Origin: an uncultured Ruminococcus sp.
GTDB lineage: Bacteria > Bacillota > Clostridia > Oscillospirales > Ruminococcaceae
DNA: 64,000 nucleotides
Direction: 5' to 3'
Assembly: GCA_900543145.1 (NCBI GenBank)
Contig: UQPZ01000009.1
Span: forward strand, 1 to 64,000
Numbering within the stretch: the first letter of the stretch is position 1; each line of letters opens with the position of its first letter. The notes beneath the pieces were generated by a model, which was given only the letters and a program-made list of their open reading frames with translations, did no database searches and was not told the DNA's origin. Below are positions 7,841 to 16,685 of the stretch, piece after piece. A program made the translations under genes and the position numbers.

Positions 7841-8715
7841 CAAGCAACGGAAAAAAATATCTTGGGATAATCTATATTATAATATCCGCCTTCTGCTTTG
7901 CGTTTATGTTCGCTTTCGTAAGAATGTCCGGCGATCTACCTACTTTTCAAAAAACCTTTTTCAGAAATTTTATAGCATTTTTCTTTGCTCTGGCGATACT
8001 GAAAAAAGAAAGGATCCCTTTCAGGATACAGAATACCAAAAACCGTCCGATAATATTTATACGGGCGCTGGCAGGAACTATCGGAATGCTTTTCAACTTT
8101 TACGCTATAGACAATATGATACTTTCCGACGCTTCAATGCTCAATAAAATGTCGCCGTTTTTTGTTATAATATTCTCATTTATTTTTCTTAAAGAACGCC
8201 TTACCGCATTTCAGGGATTTACCGTACTATGCGCTTTTATCGGAAGCCTGTTCATAATAAAGCCCAGCTTTTCAAATGTGGAGTTTTTACCTGCGCTGCT
8301 TGGATTTCTGGGAGGAATGGGCGCCGGACTTGCGTATACCTGCGTAAGATATTTAGGTCAGCACGGCGAAAAAGGAGCGTATATCGTCGCGTATTTTTCC
8401 GCATTCTCCTGTCTTTTCTGCCTGCCATTCATGCTTATGGATTTTCACCCGATGTCCGTGACCCAACTTCTATGCCTGCTGGGTGCGGGAGCTGCTGCGG
8501 CAGGAGGACAGTTCGCAATAACAGCCGCCTATACCTACGCTCCTGCAAAGGAGATCTCGGTTTACGACTACTCCCAGCTTATATTTACAACTATTCTCGG
8601 TTTTATTTTCTTCGGCGATATTCCGGATAAATGGAGTTTTGCAGGGTATGCGGTAATAATTCTTATGGCTGTTGTTAACTTCTGGTATAACAACCTGCGG
8701 AAAACAGAAAGCTGA
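7837..8715 (+). CDS. DMT-superfamily (EamA) permease
   Basis: Predicted metabolite exporter or importer of the drug/metabolite transporter superfamily. The 292-residue protein has about ten membrane spans arranged as two EamA repeats of roughly 135 residues (first: IIYIIISAFCFAFMFAFVRMSG to LFIIKPSF; second: LPALLGFLGGMGAGLAYTCVRYL to the end). The substrate cannot be read from sequence. It starts with TTG overlapping the previous stop codon, GGAGG 9 nt upstream, which ties its translation to the DUF3783 gene. Ends before a large bidirectional terminator. Confidence 0.88.
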   Translation: MTSNGKKYLGIIYIIISAFCFAFMFAFVRMSGDLPTFQKTFFRNFIAFFFALAILKKERIPFRIQNTKNRPIIFIRALAGTIGMLFNFYAIDNMILSDASMLNKMSPFFVIIFSFIFLKERLTAFQGFTVLCAFIGSLFIIKPSFSNVEFLPALLGFLGGMGAGLAYTCVRYLGQHGEKGAYIVAYFSAFSCLFCLPFMLMDFHPMSVTQLLCLLGAGAAAAGGQFAITAAYTYAPAKEISVYDYSQLIFTTILGFIFFGDIPDKWSFAGYAVIILMAVVNFWYNNLRKTES

Positions 8716-8738
8716 AAACAGCTGATGATTCAAAAGTA

Positions 8739-8824
8739 AAAACGGGCGGCTCAGTTTGACTCAGCCGGAACAACGCAGTATCGCTGTTCCCGCAGAAGCA
8801 GACTGGGTTCGCCCGTTTCTTTTA
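8739..8824. terminator. Branched bidirectional terminator
   Basis: Outer stem AAACGGGCG/CGCCCGTTT (8740-8748 with 8810-8818) encloses two further hairpins, GGCT/AGCC and GGAACA/TGTTCC. U-rich tracts follow on both strands (TTTCTTTT on plus, T5 on minus). It separates the convergent DMT permease and pilT genes. Confidence 0.75.
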
Positions 8825-8866
8825 TATAAGTAATGTGCAAATCACTGTATCGTACAGCTGCCGCTT

Positions 8867-9937
8867 TTACCTTGCGGCAGCGATAAATCTCTTAAGCTCT
8901 CCTACGTTCAGGCACTTTTCAATAGCAACTTCCATGGAGATTTTCTTGTCACGGACAAGCTTTGCAAGCTCCTGGTCAAGAGTCTGCATTCCGACGTTCT
9001 TACCTGTCTGCATTGCCGAGTTGATAAGGTGTACCTTATCGTCACGGATCATCGCCTTGATATTATCGGTAGCGTTAAGTATCTCACAGCAAGCCACACG
9101 GCTCGTTCCGTCAAAGGTACGGCAGAGAGTCTGGGTACATATTCCTACCAGAACAGAGGCAAGCTGAGTTCTTATCTGATGCTGCTGATGAGCCGGGAAA
9201 ACGTCTATGATACGGTCGATAGTTGAAGCGGCGTCGGTAGTATGAAGTGTACTCATAACAAGGTGTCCTGTTTCAGCGGCAGTAACTGCTGCTTCAATAG
9301 TTTCAAAGTCACGCATTTCTCCTACAAGGATAATATCAGGGTCCTCACGGAGTGCGGCACGAAGCGCCATTGAAAAGCTGGGAACGTCCGGGCCGATCTC
9401 TCTCTGGTTTACCATACATCTCTTATGCGCATGCATATACTCTATAGGATCTTCAACTGTGATTATATGCGCCGATTTATGTATATTTACATGGTCGATC
9501 ATAGCCGCAAGAGTAGTTGACTTACCTGAACCGGTAGGGCCTGTTACAAGCACCAGTCCTCTCGGACGCATAGCAAATTCCGCAAGCACAGGAGGAAGAT
9601 TAAGATCTGTCAGCGTAGGAATATCGTTTCTCAGCAGACGGATAGCAATAGCCGTATTTCCCCTTTGACGGTATACGTTGACACGGTGGCGGAAGCCTCT
9701 TGACGAAACGAAGGTAAAGTCGGTATCAATATGATCCTTAATAGACTGCCGCTGCTTATCCGTACACATATCCTCGCATATCTTGAGAATATCTATTTCC
9801 GTCATATCGGGGTATGACGACAGCTTTCTGAGATTTCCTCCCTGCCTTACTATCGGCGGGATTCCTACGGTAAAATGAAGGTCGGAGCACCCCAAAGCCC
9901 TAGACTCATCCAGTATTTTGTTAATATCAACTGACAT
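8867..9937 (-). CDS. pilT: Type IV pilus retraction ATPase PilT
   Basis: Hexameric motor that depolymerises type IV pili, giving twitching motility and tension at attachment. The 356 residues show the N-terminal PAS-like domain (SDLHFTVGIPPIVRQGG), Walker A GPTGSGKST (about 133-141), an Asp box, Walker B with DIILVGEMRD, the His box STLHTTDAASTIDRIIDVFP, and near the C-terminus a CEILNAT segment where PilT proteins carry the AIRNLIRE-type motif. It follows pilB on the same strand after 161 bp of spacer. Start ATG with GGAGGT upstream. Confidence 0.94.
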   Translation of the reverse strand: MSVDINKILDESRALGCSDLHFTVGIPPIVRQGGNLRKLSSYPDMTEIDILKICEDMCTDKQRQSIKDHIDTDFTFVSSRGFRHRVNVYRQRGNTAIAIRLLRNDIPTLTDLNLPPVLAEFAMRPRGLVLVTGPTGSGKSTTLAAMIDHVNIHKSAHIITVEDPIEYMHAHKRCMVNQREIGPDVPSFSMALRAALREDPDIILVGEMRDFETIEAAVTAAETGHLVMSTLHTTDAASTIDRIIDVFPAHQQHQIRTQLASVLVGICTQTLCRTFDGTSRVACCEILNATDNIKAMIRDDKVHLINSAMQTGKNVGMQTLDQELAKLVRDKKISMEVAIEKCLNVGELKRFIAAAR

Positions 9938-10098
9938 ATAAAATTAACCTCCTGAAAGTATTTATTAGTTATCTTACGGCGCACTTATCATTTGAAAGCG
10001 CCATTTATACAGCAAAGCAAGTCCGCAGCCGCAGCTTCCGCACTCCCCGTCCGTATTTTTACAGCCTCAAGCAGCTGATAATGTGACATTTACATTTC

Positions 10099-11778
10099 TC
10101 AGACAGCGTAGGTTACTCTTATAAGCTCGTCTATAGAGGTCTTTCCCTCCTGGACCAGCTTTGAAACGTTGTCGCGAAGCAGCAGGCAGCCCTGTTTTCT
10201 AGCAAGTTCCTCTATTGCGTCAGCCTTTGCTCCCGAGGTAATAAGCGAAGCCATTTCGGGGGTTGAAAGCAGTATCTCATGAATAGCCGTTCTTCCCTTA
10301 TACCCTGTATTATTGCATTTAGGACAGCCTCCGCGTTCATATATCTGAATAGAATGGTCTATTTCCATAAGCTCGTTATCAGCCTGAGTTGACATTCTTG
10401 GTTTTTTGCAGTGAGGACAAAGTACTTTTGTAAGACGCTGAGCAACGATACCTATTAGAGAGGTTGCAACCATATACGCCTCTACTCCCATATCGACAAG
10501 ACGGGTAACGGTAGAAGCCGCATCGTTGGTATGAAGCGTAGACAGCACAAGGTGTCCGGTAATAGCCGCTCTTATGGCTATTTCTGCGGTTTCCGCATCA
10601 CGCATTTCTCCTACCATTATAATATCAGGGTCCTGACGGAGAATAGAACGCAGCGCTGCGTCAAAGGTCATTCCGGCCTTTTCGTTTATCTGACACTGGT
10701 TAACTCCTTCTATCTTCTTTTCAACAGGGTCCTCAACGGTAATAACGTTAAGATTAGGCTTTGCGATCTCTCCAAGCGCCGCATATAGCGTAGTTGATTT
10801 ACCTGAACCGGTAGGCCCGGTTACCAGTACAACGCCCTGCGGAACTTTAAGACAGGAAGCAAAACGCTCATAGTTATAATCGGTCATACCCAGATCGGTT
10901 ATCTTTCTCAGGGACATATTACCTGTCGCAAGAATACGGATAACTACCTTTTCGCCGTATACCATAGGAAGATTAGATACACGCAGGTCAAGCGTAGTTC
11001 CATCAACGAACTGCGACATACGTCCGTCCTGAGGGATCCTTTTCTCGGCAATATTCATACCGCTGAGTATTTTAAAACGTGTAATAAGCGAAACATGAAG
11101 AGCGCTTGAGATCGTCATAAGCTCAACAAGGTCACCGTTTACTCTTATTCTTACCTTAGTAAAATCCTTGAAAGGCTCAATATGTATATCGGTAGCGTCC
11201 TGACGGAAAGCATTCTCAACTATCGCAGTTGCCAGCTTAACGATAGGTGCATTTTCTATTCTGTCCTCGGAAATATCCTTCAGGTCGTCAAGGTTAAGCT
11301 CTTCTTCCTTCTGCTTGGTAGCCTCGTCAACAACTGAGTTTACCTGTCCCTCGGAATACATTTTTCCGATAGCCCTGTTTATTGCGGCTTTTGTAGACAA
11401 AACCGAAGTAACGTTACAGCCGGTTATCGCACGTATATCCTCGAATATGTAAAAGTTGACCGGGTCGTTTGTCGCAACAGTAATACGCTTTCCTATCTTA
11501 TTTACAGCTATTACGTTATACTTTCTTGCCACAGCCTCCGGTATTTTCTTTACAATATCGGGCATAAGCTGAGTATTGTCAAGATCCACGAAAGGAACGT
11601 TCAATCTTTCGGCAAGGCACTGGGTAAACTGAATATCAGAAACCAGCCCCATTTCTATTACAACGTCTCCGAACAGCTTGCCCTTTGTTTCCTTCTGCTT
11701 TGCAAGCGCCTGCTGAAGCTGTTCTTCGGTAATCAGGTTCCTTTCAACAAGATATTGTCCTATCGGTCCGTTTCTCAT
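10099..11778 (-). CDS. pilB: Type IV pilus assembly ATPase PilB
   Basis: Cytoplasmic extension ATPase that powers pilin polymerisation. The 559-residue protein has a MshE/GspE N-terminal domain (IGQYLVERNLITEEQLQQALAKQKE), a catalytic domain with Walker A GPTGSGKST, Asp and His boxes (STLHTNDAASTVTRLVDMG), and the tetracysteine zinc site CPHC...CPKC near residue 455-490, as expected for PilB and not PilT. The frame opens with an ATG at 11793, but GGAG lies between that codon and the ATG at 11778, so the latter is chosen. Divergent from the prepilin peptidase gene. Confidence 0.94.
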   Translation of the reverse strand: MRNGPIGQYLVERNLITEEQLQQALAKQKETKGKLFGDVVIEMGLVSDIQFTQCLAERLNVPFVDLDNTQLMPDIVKKIPEAVARKYNVIAVNKIGKRITVATNDPVNFYIFEDIRAITGCNVTSVLSTKAAINRAIGKMYSEGQVNSVVDEATKQKEEELNLDDLKDISEDRIENAPIVKLATAIVENAFRQDATDIHIEPFKDFTKVRIRVNGDLVELMTISSALHVSLITRFKILSGMNIAEKRIPQDGRMSQFVDGTTLDLRVSNLPMVYGEKVVIRILATGNMSLRKITDLGMTDYNYERFASCLKVPQGVVLVTGPTGSGKSTTLYAALGEIAKPNLNVITVEDPVEKKIEGVNQCQINEKAGMTFDAALRSILRQDPDIIMVGEMRDAETAEIAIRAAITGHLVLSTLHTNDAASTVTRLVDMGVEAYMVATSLIGIVAQRLTKVLCPHCKKPRMSTQADNELMEIDHSIQIYERGGCPKCNNTGYKGRTAIHEILLSTPEMASLITSGAKADAIEELARKQGCLLLRDNVSKLVQEGKTSIDELIRVTYAV

Positions 11779-11852
11779 ACAATATAACTCCATTCCCCGC
11801 AGAAAAGAAATATTGACGCATTGCCGCTCTGCGGATAGACAACGCTATAAAA

Positions 11853-11881
11853 ATCATAGTTATTAATAAAAATAAGCACAA
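11853..11881 (-). promoter_or_regulatory. Probable promoter of pilB-pilT
   Basis: On the minus strand TTGTGC, 17 bp, TATGAT, 75 bp upstream of the pilB start. Moderate match to the consensus. Confidence 0.5.
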
Positions 11882-11960
11882 AAATATATTTTATGCCACT
11901 TGTAATTGACGGTTTATTATGTTAAAATAAAAATACAAAATATTAAAGGAGGGCAAGCCC

Positions 11961-12767
11961 TTGGACACGCAGTATTATATCTACGTTTCGGTAATTTACA
12001 TATTCGTTTTCCTGTTCGGAGCGGCAGTCGGCAGTTTTCTAAATGTCTGTATTTACAGGCTCCCGAAGGAAGAATCGCTTATCAGAAGAAACTCTCATTG
12101 CATGAGCTGCGGAGAACCTATAAAAAGGCGCGATCTGGTCCCCATTATCAGCTGGTGTATACTGAAAGGCAAATGCCGCAGCTGCGGAGCGAAAATTTCG
12201 CCCAGATACACCATCGTCGAGCTTCTCAACGCCCTATGCTGGCTTTTCATTGCATGGCGTTTCGACGTGCTTATAAATCCCTTAAGATTTATCTTTACCG
12301 CTCTGCTTTTCTCGGCGCTGATAGTTGTTTTCTTCATGGACTGGGACACTCAGCTGATCTCCACTTATGTTGTAATATTTATCGGATTGCTTGCGATAGG
12401 AAACTACATATTCTGCCATGAAATTATGAGTACAACGCTGAGATCCCATATAATCGGGTTCTTTGCGGTAAGCGTACCACTGCTGCTGATAGTTCTCGCC
12501 TCGAAGGGCAGAGCTATGGGCCTTGGCGACGTATATCTTATGGCGGCGGGAGGTCTTTTCCTCGGCGTACAGAACATTTTAGCCGCGCTTTTCATCGGAC
12601 TGATAAGCGGCTCAATAGCAGGACTTATAATCAAGTACAAAACCGAAAGCTCGGTCTTTGCATTCGGCCCGTGGCTTTCGCTTGGAATCGCTGTTTCGGC
12701 GCTTTACGGCGACAAGCTTGCGCAATGGTACATGACCCTTACGGGGCTTAACGAGCTTCTGGCGTAG
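11961..12767 (+). CDS. pilD: Prepilin peptidase / N-methyltransferase (A24 family)
   Basis: Membrane aspartyl protease that removes the short positive leader of prepilins and methylates the new N-terminus. The 268 residues hold an N-terminal FLFGAAVGSFLNVCIYRLP segment, the four-cysteine cytoplasmic loop (CMSC...CRSC) of bifunctional enzymes, and the two catalytic aspartates in FFMDWDTQ and the MGLGDVYLM (GxGD) motif, with about eight membrane spans. Start is TTG with AAAGGAGGG 7 nt upstream. It is transcribed away from pilB and would process the prepilins encoded downstream at 12.9-16.6 kb. Confidence 0.93.
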   Translation: MDTQYYIYVSVIYIFVFLFGAAVGSFLNVCIYRLPKEESLIRRNSHCMSCGEPIKRRDLVPIISWCILKGKCRSCGAKISPRYTIVELLNALCWLFIAWRFDVLINPLRFIFTALLFSALIVVFFMDWDTQLISTYVVIFIGLLAIGNYIFCHEIMSTTLRSHIIGFFAVSVPLLLIVLASKGRAMGLGDVYLMAAGGLFLGVQNILAALFIGLISGSIAGLIIKYKTESSVFAFGPWLSLGIAVSALYGDKLAQWYMTLTGLNELLA

Positions 12768-12795
12768 CGCGCGAAGACAAAAAAGCCACAAAATT

Positions 12796-12824
12796 CCGCT
12801 CTCTTTACGAGGGCGGTTTGTTTT
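12796..12824 (+). terminator. Terminator of the prepilin peptidase gene
   Basis: An 8-bp stem CCGCTCTC/GAGGGCGG (one G-U pair) with a 5-nt loop followed by TTTGTTTT. Confidence 0.8.
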
Positions 12825-12828
12825 GCTC

Positions 12829-12877
12829 AAAAAATCCTCTTAATAGAATTTTATGTGTTCTGTTAAGGGGATTTTTT
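12829..12877. terminator. Bidirectional terminator between convergent pil genes
   Basis: Long A/T-flanked stem, AAAATCCTCTTAA pairing with TTAAGGGGATTTT with G-U pairs, flanked by A6 and T6. It closes the pilC-to-prepilin operon on the minus strand. Confidence 0.75.
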
Positions 12878-12912
12878 CAGCAAGCAGACCCATATGAGTC
12901 TGCTTGGAATTA

Positions 12913-13557
12913 TTATGAAATAGGCTCGTAATAAATATAAATTTTACTGTTGTCAGTGCGGATATTCACCGTTAAAGAAGCAGTTGTGTTTTTAAGCATA
13001 GATGAATTATTAATATTGGTAAATGTAATAGACTTACTATAATTATAAATTACATCTGTATTCTTTACATATGCTCCCCCTTCATATTTCATAGGACAGC
13101 CTTCAAAATCCAGCATCAAAAAGCATTTTCCCGAATCAGAACTGTATTCGCCTATAGTAATGCCATAAGCGTCCTCTCCATAAAAAGGTTCACCCATTAT
13201 TACCGAAGAATTTGTTCCGTCAGCATCACTTTTAGTAACAACTCCCGGCGCTCCTTTTTTGCTGCCGCTTCTTGAAGTATTGTCTATTGTAATAAGCTTA
13301 GTGTAGTCACTACTCGGCGGAGCACCAGGGTTGGTATCGTTATAGTATACCGCAACCTTTCTCGCATACTGAATCTCATTGGCTATTGCGTCACCCACAG
13401 CAATACAAACAGCTTCCTGATTTGTGGTGTTTTCAACCTTATTATGAAATTTCGCCGTCGGTGACATTATTGCCATTACCGCACCCATTATGATCGCCAT
13501 CAGCGCCATTACCACAATAAGTTCGACAAGAGTAAAACCTTTTTGATTTTTATTCAT
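12913..13557 (-). CDS. Prepilin-like protein (type IV pilin family)
   Basis: Probable minor pilin or pseudopilin. It has a class III leader with cleavage at KG|FTLVE (residues 7-8), the conserved Glu5 of the mature protein, and a hydrophobic helix (VVMALMAIIMGAVMAIM) that anchors and packs the subunit. The rest is a Ser/Thr/Asn-rich globular domain of unknown fold, 214 residues in total. Last gene of the pilC operon, 12 bp after the previous prepilin gene, with AGGAGG before the ATG. Which pilin role it plays cannot be decided from sequence. Confidence 0.82.
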   Translation of the reverse strand: MNKNQKGFTLVELIVVMALMAIIMGAVMAIMSPTAKFHNKVENTTNQEAVCIAVGDAIANEIQYARKVAVYYNDTNPGAPPSSDYTKLITIDNTSRSGSKKGAPGVVTKSDADGTNSSVIMGEPFYGEDAYGITIGEYSSDSGKCFLMLDFEGCPMKYEGGAYVKNTDVIYNYSKSITFTNINNSSMLKNTTASLTVNIRTDNSKIYIYYEPIS

Positions 13558-13569
13558 GTGTTTTTCCTC

Positions 13570-14277
13570 CTACGACACATCCATTACGGTACCATCATAT
13601 TTGTAGGTTGTTTTCCTGGAAGGATCAAAGCTGCTTTTATCTAGTATATATGCTCCGTAAGTTGTGCCGGAATCTGTAACAAACCTAATCGTTATAGCTC
13701 CAGCATTAAACAACGAATTATAATAACCAAAATCAGCAGACTTGTTAGCCTGTACCGTTCTTACATAGCTTTTCGACGAGTGTTTATATCCATCTGTGGT
13801 ACTTCCTTCGTAAATATATCCGTCAGTTATCTCAACATATGCAGTTATATTTTCCGATGAGTTGTTTTCAATATTTAATTTATATTCATCTTCTTTAGAA
13901 TTGTCTGTTGATATGCTATTTATTGTACCTGACGTGAACGTTTTTATCTGAAAACCAAAATCTGCTCCGAACTGAGCCGCGTCGGCGGCATACAACGAAA
14001 TATCATTAACGGTTTTGATAGATCCTCCGCCTACAGGAGTAAAAGTAATGGTATAATCTTTCTCAGAACCAATTACAGCCGTTTCCTGATCTGACTTCTT
14101 TCCAACAGCGTTAGCCTGCTGTGCAGTTTCCAGATCACGTCTTCTGCTGCGGTTTGACATTTTCATCGCAGCGCCGACGACCGACATTATGCAAGCCGAC
14201 GCCAGCGCAAATATTGTCATTGCAACTATGACCTCTACAAGGGTCATTCCTTTGGAGAGCTTCTTGATCTTTTTCAT
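13570..14277 (-). CDS. Prepilin-like protein (type IV pilin family)
   Basis: Probable minor pilin. The leader ends SKG|MTLVE (residues 9-11), with Glu5 present and a hydrophobic segment VIVAMTIFALASACIMSVVGAAM. The remaining 200 residues are polar, with no recognised adhesin domain. It lies 12 bp downstream of the large pseudopilin-like gene and 12 bp upstream of another prepilin gene, so these three are probably co-translated parts of one pilus or pilus tip. AAGGAGGG precedes the ATG. Confidence 0.82.
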   Translation of the reverse strand: MKKIKKLSKGMTLVEVIVAMTIFALASACIMSVVGAAMKMSNRSRRRDLETAQQANAVGKKSDQETAVIGSEKDYTITFTPVGGGSIKTVNDISLYAADAAQFGADFGFQIKTFTSGTINSISTDNSKEDEYKLNIENNSSENITAYVEITDGYIYEGSTTDGYKHSSKSYVRTVQANKSADFGYYNSLFNAGAITIRFVTDSGTTYGAYILDKSSFDPSRKTTYKYDGTVMDVS

Positions 14278-14289
14278 AAAAATCCCTCC

Positions 14290-16557
14290 TTAACTTTTGT
14301 ATTTGGTGAAGTATTGAAGCTTAACAGCAGATGTAGCAGAGCTGTTTATATAATTTAAAATTGAATCTTCAGACGGTAACAATGTTGCAACTTTTGTGCC
14401 ATTTGCCAAATTTGTAACGCTTTTAACAAGCAACTGACCATAAACTGCATATCCTGTATTACCGTTTAAACCACCATTAATAGTTACATCAGCCTTTGGT
14501 CCATACAAAACACCCTTGATCAATGTTTGATACAAAGATACTTCACAATTATCAGGTATCAAAAAGAAAATATTATTAGCATTATCAGTGGATGCTACAA
14601 CCTCTGTCGCATTTTTTGTTGTATTGTCAAACAACGAAAAGTTGTTTGAAAAATTCCATGTCCAATGACTTGGCATTGTTGTATTGTAACAATCCCCATT
14701 TGGTCCTCCGTCCAACATAAAATGAACAAAATGAGCAGGATTTCCACTGGCATTAATCGTATCTTCAGAGAAATCGATCTCGATTTTGAAATATTGACCA
14801 TTGACTTCATCAGGAAGGATAACAGCAATATCTTTTTTTACTTTAATAACAATTTTTAATTCACCTTCTTGATATAATGTACTGTCATACGCATCGCCCT
14901 TCCAATCTTCCCATATTTTAGCAGATATATTCATCTTATTTCCTGAAGTTGGAATGTGGAAACTATCATTTACATACAAAGTCTTATACTTGTTCTTTTC
15001 GTTGTTATTCCAATCGTTATTATCTGTACAGTTCCTTAAAACATCACTTAATGGTTTAGTACAAGCTTCATCTACATAAATATTATCTGCCCAATCCAAT
15101 GTTTGTTCATATTCACTAGGTATCTTAGTGTTATATGCATCTTTATATAACGTCTGAATAGATTTTGCTTCCACAGTATTGTCTATAAACATATTATTAG
15201 GAGTTGCATTAGCATATATAGATGTAGAACTGCGTGTAGGATTTTGTTTTGTCGGATCATCTGCATCAAATTTGGAAGGATCATAATCAGAATCAGGCAT
15301 AACATTCCTCTGAATCGTTCTATCTATTGCTCCGCTTCCCAACTGAACGTTTCCTTGAATTTTTCCAATAAATGTTGCCAAGCCAGGCATCCATTTATTA
15401 CCTTTGCAATCGTAAATATTTCCTTCGCAATATATATTCTTAGCTTCCAAAGTTGTATTATTTTGTGTAAGATAAATATTTCCTTCTACAAAAATATCAC
15501 CATTTATAGTAATTTTCCCCGAATTAATTATAAGATTACCGTCTTGATAGGTTAAATTAGAACCTTTATAGCAATAAATATTCCCATAAATTCCAGAATA
15601 TGAATTAGCCTGCCCATCAGAACCAACAGCAGAACTTATAGCATCGAAATCTGTAACGTTAACATTATTCTCAGCGTCCTGACTAACCTTTTGAGGTACA
15701 GCGCCAAAAATAATTCCACGACTGTAAACATCAACAGGTTCAGATTCCGTTCCTATCGTAGGAGAACCTTGGGTAGTAAAAATAACTTTCTTATCAGAAT
15801 ATATATATCCATCTCTATTCAATAAATTACCATTTACATCTGTTGTTCTTGTACCACTTGTATAAGTAAATTTTGTGCCCTGTGTAAACCTAATATAACC
15901 CATAGTTGTAAAGGTCGGTGCTCGACCGTCTGCACCATTAAAAAAATCTCCTTCGCCAGACGAAATAAAAGATACGTTTCCCGCAGAATAATAATGACCT
16001 TTAAATGTAGTGTTATCGGTATATTTTATAGTATTGTTTAGCAATCCATCCGCTTGTACATTACCTTCAACTTGCAAACCTAAGCCTGAACCTTTTACAC
16101 TGTCACTGGTTTCAATTGCATTCGTTGAAGAAAAAGGCGTTGATTCTGCTTCAAAAAACGCACTGGCAACCTCAGTTTCCCCAGCATAAGTAGCCTCAGA
16201 CTTTACAACAACTCCGCTGCCGCTCTTATAAATCTTTATTTGACAGGTTCCGGCATCCGATATAGTATTGCCGGCTAAATCCTGCATACTTACATTAACA
16301 ATCGAAGGAGATGATTCGCTCGTACCGGCAAGACTTGCAAGATCATCATAATTGCCGGCAAAGCTGTTTATATACTCCTGCAAATAATTCTGCGCGGTGA
16401 TCTCCGCCTGAGTGCTGCGGATATTGTTATTGGATACCTTTGAAGAATAATTCGCCAGCGACAGCGCTGTACTGGCTAATAGCATACACACCGTCGTAAA
16501 GCATATTACTGTAAGCAGAACCGAACCCTTCTGGTTCTTCTTTATCCTCCTCTTCAT
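14290..16557 (-). CDS. Large PilX/GspK-like pilus protein with repetitive beta-rich domain
   Basis: 755 residues. The N-terminus (KKNQKG|SVLLTVICFTTVCMLLASTALSLA) has a prepilin-type leader and hydrophobic helix, but the mature protein reads SVLLT, without the Glu5 of ordinary pilins, as known for GspK-type tip pseudopilins. From about residue 190 to 420 there are repeated short Gly/Asn-rich strands (for example GKITINGDIFVEGNIYL), suggesting a beta-helix. The C-terminal part again has GVLYGPKADVTINGG. The ATG at 16557 is preferred over the GTG at 16566, which overlaps the ribosome-binding site AAAGGTGG. Codons in 14.3-15.6 kb are more AT-rich than in flanking pil genes. A tip adhesin is a reasonable inference. 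Confidence 0.72.
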   Translation of the reverse strand: MKRRIKKNQKGSVLLTVICFTTVCMLLASTALSLANYSSKVSNNNIRSTQAEITAQNYLQEYINSFAGNYDDLASLAGTSESSPSIVNVSMQDLAGNTISDAGTCQIKIYKSGSGVVVKSEATYAGETEVASAFFEAESTPFSSTNAIETSDSVKGSGLGLQVEGNVQADGLLNNTIKYTDNTTFKGHYYSAGNVSFISSGEGDFFNGADGRAPTFTTMGYIRFTQGTKFTYTSGTRTTDVNGNLLNRDGYIYSDKKVIFTTQGSPTIGTESEPVDVYSRGIIFGAVPQKVSQDAENNVNVTDFDAISSAVGSDGQANSYSGIYGNIYCYKGSNLTYQDGNLIINSGKITINGDIFVEGNIYLTQNNTTLEAKNIYCEGNIYDCKGNKWMPGLATFIGKIQGNVQLGSGAIDRTIQRNVMPDSDYDPSKFDADDPTKQNPTRSSTSIYANATPNNMFIDNTVEAKSIQTLYKDAYNTKIPSEYEQTLDWADNIYVDEACTKPLSDVLRNCTDNNDWNNNEKNKYKTLYVNDSFHIPTSGNKMNISAKIWEDWKGDAYDSTLYQEGELKIVIKVKKDIAVILPDEVNGQYFKIEIDFSEDTINASGNPAHFVHFMLDGGPNGDCYNTTMPSHWTWNFSNNFSLFDNTTKNATEVVASTDNANNIFFLIPDNCEVSLYQTLIKGVLYGPKADVTINGGLNGNTGYAVYGQLLVKSVTNLANGTKVATLLPSEDSILNYINSSATSAVKLQYFTKYKS

Positions 16558-16685
16558 AATAACCACCTTTCAGTCAAATTAAATAATTACGTCCGATTGA
16601 CTATAATAAAACTTTTAATTAATATATAACACTTTTCGGCAGGGGCGTTTTCAGCCGTCTGTCTGCCAAAAAATGTATTAATTTC

